Source: Anthonomus grandis grandis
Taxonomy: Eukaryota > Arthropoda > Insecta > Coleoptera > Curculionidae
Direction: 5' to 3'
Length of the DNA: 64,000 nt
NCBI RefSeq assembly: GCF_022605725.1
Contig: NC_065548.1
Coordinates: 40,231,131-40,295,130 of the forward strand
Shown here: piece by piece, positions 58,818-64,000 of the stretch
Position numbering within the stretch: the first letter of the stretch is position 1
Layout: every line of letters begins with the position of its first letter
The notes under the pieces: generated by a model
Told to the model about the DNA's origin: nothing
Seen by the model: only the letters and a program-made list of their open reading frames with translations
The model's database searches: none
Position numbers and translations under genes: made by a program

Positions 58818-59181
58818 AGAGCTTTAAGTATCCATGCATAATTATATAAAATTGTTTATGTTAGTCGATCAACGTGTTTGCGATTGATTTTAAGCTCACG
58901 TGTTGTAAGTTGTTATAAGTTTGCAAGGTCGTAATTGGCAAATAGTTGAAATTATAATTACGTTGCTCATCTTGATTTTTATAAATACCACGAATTGTTA
59001 TCTTAAGATTGATATAAATAGTTATTAATTTCTCTGAATAAAGCAGTATTGAGTTCTACACCCAGTAGTTTTTCATTGCTAAACCTACTACGGCCAAGCC
59101 ACCTTGTCTTAAATCTATATTGAGGCTGCTATAGGGTAGTAAGAAAAAAAAAGGTTTAGGGAAAAGTCCTAGATCTTTTCA
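58818..59181 (+). repeat. LTR copy 2 of the TRIM-like element
   Basis: Lacks the first 30 or so bases of copies 1 and 3 and begins at GAGCTTTAAGTATCCATGCA. Confidence 0.85.
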
Positions 59182-59460
59182 TAATCCTTTGAGCAGTCTA
59201 GTCAAGCCAAAAAGGGCCGTCTCCATCTTCGAATCAAAGCAGTCAAAGCAATCGAGCCAATCAGAGCAGTCAAGTCAAATCAGGAGTAACCGCCAAAAAG
59301 GGCCGTCTCCATCTTTAAATCAAAGCAGTCAAGTCAGTTAAAGTAGACAAGTCAGTCAAAGGAGGCAAGTCAATTAAAGCAGCCAAAGCACTCGAGCCAA
59401 TCATAGTAGTCAAGTCAGTCAAAGCAAACAGGTCAATCAAGCCAAAACAGCCGCGTCCAT
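59182..59460 (+). repeat. Minisatellite, interval 2
   Basis: Same repeat family as 58491-58817, again with two CCAAAAAGGGCCGTCTCC blocks (about 59207 and 59292). It leads in frame into the ORF: after a TAA at 59375 the reading is SSQVSQSKQVNQAKTAAS, then IIEKEM. Confidence 0.8.
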
Positions 59461-59473
59461 CATCGAGAAAGAA

Positions 59474-59842
59474 ATGAAAGAAACAAATAAAATTGTCTTC
59501 CGCCAGCAGGAGCTAGCGGGAGAATTAGAACAACTTCTAGTCAAGGTGAATAAGGATTCACATGTAAGAAAGACACCAACATATATTGTTCAGCGAAACC
59601 AACACGGAGACGGGATATGGGAAGCCATAGTAGAAAACGACGAGAAGCTGAAAAGAATAGGAGAGGCCAGCCATACTAATTTTACGAAGAACTATTTTAA
59701 CCAAATTAATGGAGTTTATGAAAACTTTAAAACCTATATGAAGTCGTGCAAAAAAGCAGAAGAGAAGAAGACAGAAGAAGGCGAAGCAGTGCTAAAAAGA
59801 AATCCTTCAGCAGAAAGCAGAGAGAGCGGGGAATATGTTTAA
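59474..59842 (+). CDS. Gag-like protein of the TRIM-like element, 122 aa
   Basis: Open from MKETNKIVFRQQELAGELEQ to SAESRESGEYV, the stop lying inside LTR copy 3. The middle contains IWEAIVENDEKLKRIGEASH, then NYFNQINGVYENFKTYMKSC, resembling the helical N-terminal part of BEL or Gypsy gag ('W--F--NDEKL------YF-----Y--F---'). The C-terminus is Lys/Glu-rich. The reading frame is open for 99 bases upstream of the ATG through Ser/Gln repeats, so the natural protein may be longer and repeat-rich. No zinc knuckle, protease or RT. I cannot name the family with certainty. Confidence 0.55.
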   Translation: MKETNKIVFRQQELAGELEQLLVKVNKDSHVRKTPTYIVQRNQHGDGIWEAIVENDEKLKRIGEASHTNFTKNYFNQINGVYENFKTYMKSCKKAEEKKTEEGEAVLKRNPSAESRESGEYV

Positions 59843-60231
59843 GCGATACTTTTTATTATTTTTACATTTTTTGGCAGCTTTAAGTATCCATGCATAATTA
59901 TATAAAATTGTTTATGTTAGTCGATCAAGGTGTTTGCGATGGATTTTAAGCTCACGTTTGTTATAAGTTCGCAAGGTCGTAATTGGCAAAAAATTTGAAA
60001 TTATGATTACGTTGTTCATCTTAATTTTTATAATTACTACGAATTGTTGTCTTAAGATTAATAAAAATAGTTGTCAATTTTTGTGAATAAAGCAGTATTG
60101 AGTTCTACACCCAGTAGTCTCTCATTCCTCAACCTACTACGGCCAAGCCACCTTGTCTTAAACCTATAGTGAGGCTGCTATAGGGTAGTAGTGAAAAAAA
60201 AAGGTTGAGGGAAAAGCCCAAGATCTTTTCA
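59836..60231 (+). repeat. LTR copy 3 of the TRIM-like element
   Basis: 396 bp, TG at 59836 and CA at 60230-60231. Overlaps the last bases of the gag-like ORF. Confidence 0.82.
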
Positions 60232-61460
60232 CCTAGAGAAATATCGAAGTCGTGCGGAATCTAACTCGGCCGGTCCCATAATAGACGTAAATGTGTATAA
60301 AATAGATAACTTATTTCCCTCTTCTTACTCCTGCGGTACTGAGATGCTATCCAGGAAGTTAAAAAAAAGAGGTCCTTTAGGTTGCACGTATTCATAAATC
60401 CGGAGAGGCATCACTAGCCCGACACGAAAACAGCCAAGCACGTTACCAGAATAGAACTAGTAATTAAAGTTATTATTAGTTAATGCATTTAAACTAAAAG
60501 TTTATGGTAATGTAATTCATAGTCGATACTGAAGCAAGTGATACATAAGGTATCTTTTTTCCAAAAAAAATATAACATGTATTAAAATTAAATTTATAAT
60601 CGGAATAACTCAAAATTATTCATTTAAAAATGATAATTAATTATTTGCTGCCAGCGTTTATGCAGTCTTTAGTATCACTACAGATTAAATAAAAAAAGCA
60701 CACGAAACAATAATATATAAAGATGGCCTATACATTTTTTGTCTTCATTTAGATTTTTTGTTTAATTGTTTTTATTTCAAAATATTGCCTAAGATTGCTA
60801 ATATGATATAAATTCTCTTTAGACCTATACATCTTTTGTACGCAAATGGTGCATATTTTTAATATAAGGTGCGTAAATTACAATAATATACAATACTGAG
60901 TGGAACCACAAACAAGTTATTTAAACTTTGCTTTTTTTATTAGAAGGAAACCTAGAGAAGGTTGAAGAGGGATTCCGGAAAGCTGCTCTTGCCTATACGT
61001 TGTTTCCTCCGCCTTCACTACTACTTAAATTAAGGCGTGATATTTTTTAATAAATCCTAAAAATATAGTTTCTAATTAATTAAATGCCTCGCCCGGATAT
61101 CGACGAAATGTAGTTTCGGCTCGTTCTATAAAGAAACGCACCCATCTTAACTTATTTTTATATAAAATTGATAAGTATTTTGGTAATATAAGACAAATAT
61201 AAGACTTAGGCGACTGCACCTAAATAAAAAAAAAATATATTCATATACATTGTGTTTTGTTAAGGTTAGTTACCGGTAATACCTTGAAAATAACGAGGAT
61301 AATTTGAGAAAAATCATAGTTAAAATGGTCATAGAAAATCTTGTGATTAATCAAAGAATTGTCTTCTTATTTTTCTAAGCATAAGAAGATTTCTAATCCA
61401 AAAAAAGAAGTTAAGTTTATATATGGTAATAGGCTATTAGTAGCGGCTAATTACTATATA
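60232..61460. other. No gene recognised
   Basis: AT-rich with a GC-richer part next to the LTR (60232-60450) that may be old flank. A patch at 60950-61150 (GAGGGATTCCGGAAAGCTGC) has no known match. No RNA gene seen. Confidence 0.3.
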
Positions 61461-61866
61461 CAGGGTGATTCAAAAGTAAGCGGCATCCTTTCAGGGGCGT
61501 AATCCTTGTATGAAAATAAGGCAAAAAGTTTATATTAATATGGGTCCGAAATTGCTTCGTAAGGAAGCTACGCCCCTTTAAATAGGACCCCTTAAAGACA
61601 ATTTTTTCTCTATAACTTTAAAACCCTTTAGAATTAAATTTTGAAAATTGGTGTACTGCATAAACATTTCGTTGTGAATAAGATTCTAAATTCAAACTCT
61701 TTAAATTTTATTCAGGTGCGTCACATGCGGGGGATGGTAAGGGTAAAAACATCCCTTTTTCTTTTACTCTTCAGGTTATTGTGCTTTTGTATGAAAATTA
61801 TAAAATTTTAGAGTCCATTTACGAGAAAAGCGACTTTCAAAAAAGGTTCTGATTGCGTATGTTTAT
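61461..61866. repeat. Left TIR of mariner element G
   Basis: Inverted match to 63283-63733; shared blocks include TTCACAACGAAATGTTTA (seen inverted here), CATGCGGG and ATTGCGTATGTTTA. Confidence 0.88.
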
Positions 61867-61933
61867 TGATGAAAATTAATTCGCATTACGATCGACAAAA
61901 AAGACACTTTTTACTCACATTTTATTTAACAAT

Positions 61934-63062
61934 TTATAGAAAGTGTTCAAAATTATTACCATTTGCGTCACGGCAAGCTCTTAATCTTTTTATTAGATTA
62001 TGGTGCACACGTGGTAGAATTCTTGGATTATTTTTAATTGTCTGAAATCCTTCCTCTATTCTTTGCCTGAGAACATCAATATTGGGTATAGGGCGGGAAT
62101 AAACTAGTTGTTTTAGGTGTCCGCATAAATAAAAATCAAAAGGGTTTAGGTCAGGAGACCGTGGTGGCCATGGCACTGGACCCCCACGACCTATCCAGCG
62201 GTTTTGATAGGCATTATTTAAATGTTCTCTAGCGAGAATGCTAAAAGGTAGGGGTGCACCATCGTGCATAAACCACATTTGTGCTCGTAATTGAAGTGGT
62301 AGATTTTCTAATATTTGTGGTAATTCATTCTGTAAAAAAATTGTGTAAATTTGTCCATTAAGTCATTGCGGCATAAATACAGGTCCTTTTAAATGCCCAT
62401 CGATTATTCCCGCCCACACATTTAAACTAAACTGCTGCTGATGTGCCTTCTCTACCGTAGCATGGGGATCCTCATCCGTCCATAGGTGGTTGTTGTGGAA
62501 ATTGAAAATTCCGTTTCTTGTGAAGCCGGCCTCGTCAGTAAATAAAATTTTCTTCTCAAAATTTTCAAAAGCAACGCGGTTTTCTTCTAGTCAATTACAG
62601 AAGTGTACACGAGGAAGGAAATCTCGCTTTTTCAAAGCCTGAACCCGTTGAATATGATAAGAGTAGAGTAACATATCGTGCAAAATTCTCCATATGGTTG
62701 ACTGAGAGGACCCTTCTTGATTTACGATGATGCGAGTGCCCAAAGATGGATCTTCTTCAATACGATCTAGCAAGCGTTCTTCTAATGCTAGGGTTCTGGC
62801 ATTTCTTGGTCGCCCAACAATTTCCTGTCTTTGAAATATTGTTGCTTAAGCAAAATTTAAGTAGATATTATGCGATATTACTCATATTTTTGAATTTACC
62901 TGTTTCCCTTAAATTACGATCTACTCTTGCGAAAACCGTACGGTGTGGCACTCGTCGATTAGGAAATGCCTCATGATACAATCGTCTTGCTTCAACACAA
63001 TTACCAAATGCTCTTCCAAACATAATGTGAATATCAGCTTGTTCTTGAAACGTAAAATCCAT
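61934..63062 (-). pseudogene. Transposase of element G, two exons, two in-frame TGA codons
   Basis: Exon 1 is 63062-62900 (MDFTFQEQADIHIMFGRAFG, EARRLYHEAFPNRRVPHRTV, FARVDRNLRET). Exon 2 is 62844-61934. Joined they give 358 codons in one frame. Exon 2 reads FQRQEIVGRPRNARTLALEE, then SSQSTIWRILHDML (second helix-turn-helix), KKILFTDEAGFTRN (first Asp), FSLNVWAGIIDGHLKGPVFM, WFMHDGAPLPF (second Asp) and PWPPRSPDLNPFDFYLCGHL (third Asp); it ends NNFEHFL. DD41D spacing. The lesions are TGA codons near 62590 (after FCN) and near 62364 (after FMPQ), both explicable as single transitions. Confidence 0.83.
62845..62899 (-). other. 55-bp intron in the element G transposase
   Basis: Minus strand: exon ends AGGGAAACAG, intron GTAAATTC ... 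GCTTAAG, exon 2 starts CAACAATATTTC. This choice of acceptor (AAG rather than the later ACAG at 62825) keeps one frame across the join and makes the total CDS a multiple of three. Confidence 0.7.
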
Positions 63063-63282
63063 GTTTGCTTTTTAAACTTAGAAACACAAAGTACCAAACT
63101 CAACAAAGGCAATGCCCTTCTTATTAATAATAAATAGTAATTTGTAAAACACTCTATGAAACTAATTTTACTTTGACAAAGTAAATTGTATTTTACAATG
63201 ACATTTATCAGTCATTTAAATGCCAAAAACCAAAAAACAATCGCCAACTTCGTTTTAAATGCGTATCCAGTAATTTTATTAT

Positions 63283-63733
63283 GTATTAAACATACGCAAT
63301 CAGAAAATTTTCAAAGTCGATTTTCTCGTAAATGGTACGCTCTATCGAATTAAACTAAGAGTACCTTTTTTACGTATAGGACTCTAAAATTTTATAATTT
63401 TCAATCAAAATCACAATAACCTAAAGAGTAAAAGAAAAAGGGATGTTTTACCCTTACCAAACCCCGCATGTGACGCACCTGAATAAAATTAAAAAAATTT
63501 GAATTTAGAATCTTATTCACAACGAAATGTTTATCCAGTACACCAATTTTCAAAATTTAATTCTAAAGGGTTTTAAAGTTATAGAGAAAAAATTGTCTTC
63601 AAGGGGTCCTATTCAAAGGGGCGTAGCTCCCTTAGGAAGCAATTTCGAACCCATATTAATATGAACTTTTTGCCTTATTTTCATACAAGGATTACGTCCC
63701 TGAAAGGATGCCGCTTACTTTTGAATCACCCTG
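63283..63733. repeat. Right TIR of mariner element G
   Basis: Inverted partner of 61461-61866 with one extra block near 63340-63385. Confidence 0.88.
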
Positions 63734-63735
63734 TA

Positions 63736-64000
63736 TAGTAGTCGCCTTTATGTTAGGCAGTTTTCGAGAATATTGTTTACTTACGTATGCTGCAATTCTT
63801 TAGGTGTTTAAAACGGACAGTTAATATAATAGAGACAATTAAGGTTAGGCCATAGAAAATGTAAAAAGACAGTTTAGGAATGCATACTGATGACCAGCCT
63901 TGTGCTCGATCGTAGGGACACATTGTTAACTTAGAGAAATGAAACTGTAGTTTTCATCGAGGAAAACCACAGTTTAATTTTTTGAAAAAGGCGGACTAAA
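63736..64000. other. Unique flank, no feature seen
   Basis: Sequence to the window end right of element G; no frame, repeat or TIR recognised. Confidence 0.3.

Larger units (their letters stand above)
58083..60231 (+). mobile_element. Small LTR element with three LTR copies (TRIM-like) and a gag-like ORF
   Basis: Three direct copies of a 365- to 408-bp repeat (58083-58490, 58818-59181, 59836-60231) alternate with a Ser/Gln-coding minisatellite; the second interval also holds a 122-codon ORF. After the first LTR comes TGGTCGTTCGAGC, a plausible primer-binding site. No pol is present. The third LTR starts TGTTTAAGCG and ends CTTTTCA, so TG...CA fits. The LTR-internal-LTR-internal-LTR layout is what recombination between two tandem copies gives. 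Confidence 0.72.
61461..63733 (-). mobile_element. Mariner-like element G, 2,273 bp, TA target, TIRs of 406-451 bp
   Basis: The ends are inverted copies starting CAGGGTGATTCAAAAGTAAG at 61461 and ending with its complement at 63733, next to TA (61459-61460, 63734-63735). TIRs run to about 61866 and from about 63283; the left one lacks a block of about 45 bp present in the right. A two-exon transposase on the minus strand fills the interior. Confidence 0.94.

Noticed and set aside
58491..59460. CRISPR-like array suspicion for the regular AGTCAA repeats
   Set aside because: Repeats are short, variable and contiguous without unique spacers, and lie between LTR copies in a eukaryotic sequence; this is a minisatellite.

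Overview
The window is eukaryotic, AT-rich nuclear DNA from an arthropod, most probably an insect and possibly a beetle. I see no host gene that I can defend. The sequence is a graveyard of transposable elements inserted into AT-rich filler and into each other. The lineage inference rests on the mix of elements: BEL/Pao and Gypsy LTR elements, CR1/Jockey-type LINEs, Penelope-like elements, two hAT families, a Harbinger-like remnant and many long-TIR Tc1/mariner elements whose ends begin mostly with CAGGGTG. Short GT-AG introns of 55 and 69 bp also fit. Nothing prokaryotic is present (no operons, no ribosome-binding-site-led ORFs).

Layout. 1-0.7 kb: partial BEL/Pao gag (minus). 2.2-3.9 kb: decayed LINE with ORF1 and endonuclease (plus). 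6.9-11.1 kb: hAT element split by a 2,067-bp mariner-like element (7827-9893). 11.2-13.9 kb: LINE and Penelope scraps plus a fresh 137-bp tandem duplication. 15.0-24.7 kb: a Gypsy element with both LTRs (minus), its integrase split by a LINE ending in about 44 ATT units; a Myb-like fragment and a HARBI1-like nuclease fragment flank it. 27.5-31.6 kb: LINE fragment abutting a BEL/Pao pol-gag (minus), with a mariner-like element (31668-33777) just upstream of gag. 34.5-38.9 kb: LINE reverse transcriptase cut exactly at its YADD motif by a 2,813-bp mariner-like element (35258-38070) with about 640-bp TIRs and a nearly intact intron-containing transposase. 40.7-42.2 kb: 5'-truncated Penelope-like element with a hammerhead-ribozyme-like motif. 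43.1-44.2 and 54.6-55.7 kb: two copies of a 1-kb non-coding repeat that starts with a degenerate version of the same motif. 45.2-53.7 kb: a three-level nest, mariner D containing hAT F (8-bp TSD) containing mariner E. 57.6-60.2 kb: LINE fragment, then an LTR element with three LTR copies, a Ser/Gln-coding minisatellite and a small gag-like ORF. 61.5-63.7 kb: another intron-containing mariner-like element with two in-frame stops.

The most notable signal is the set of long-TIR Tc1/mariner elements. Six elements, plus one fragment, belong to one transposase lineage with DD41D-type spacing (42 in element E). They have different ends, TIRs of about 240 to 650 bp, and in two cases spliceosomal introns at different positions. 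In two of them the long TIRs contain smaller units bounded by the same TA-CAGGGTG ends. Insertion order can be read directly, because removing an element together with one copy of its target duplication restores the host reading frame in two cases.
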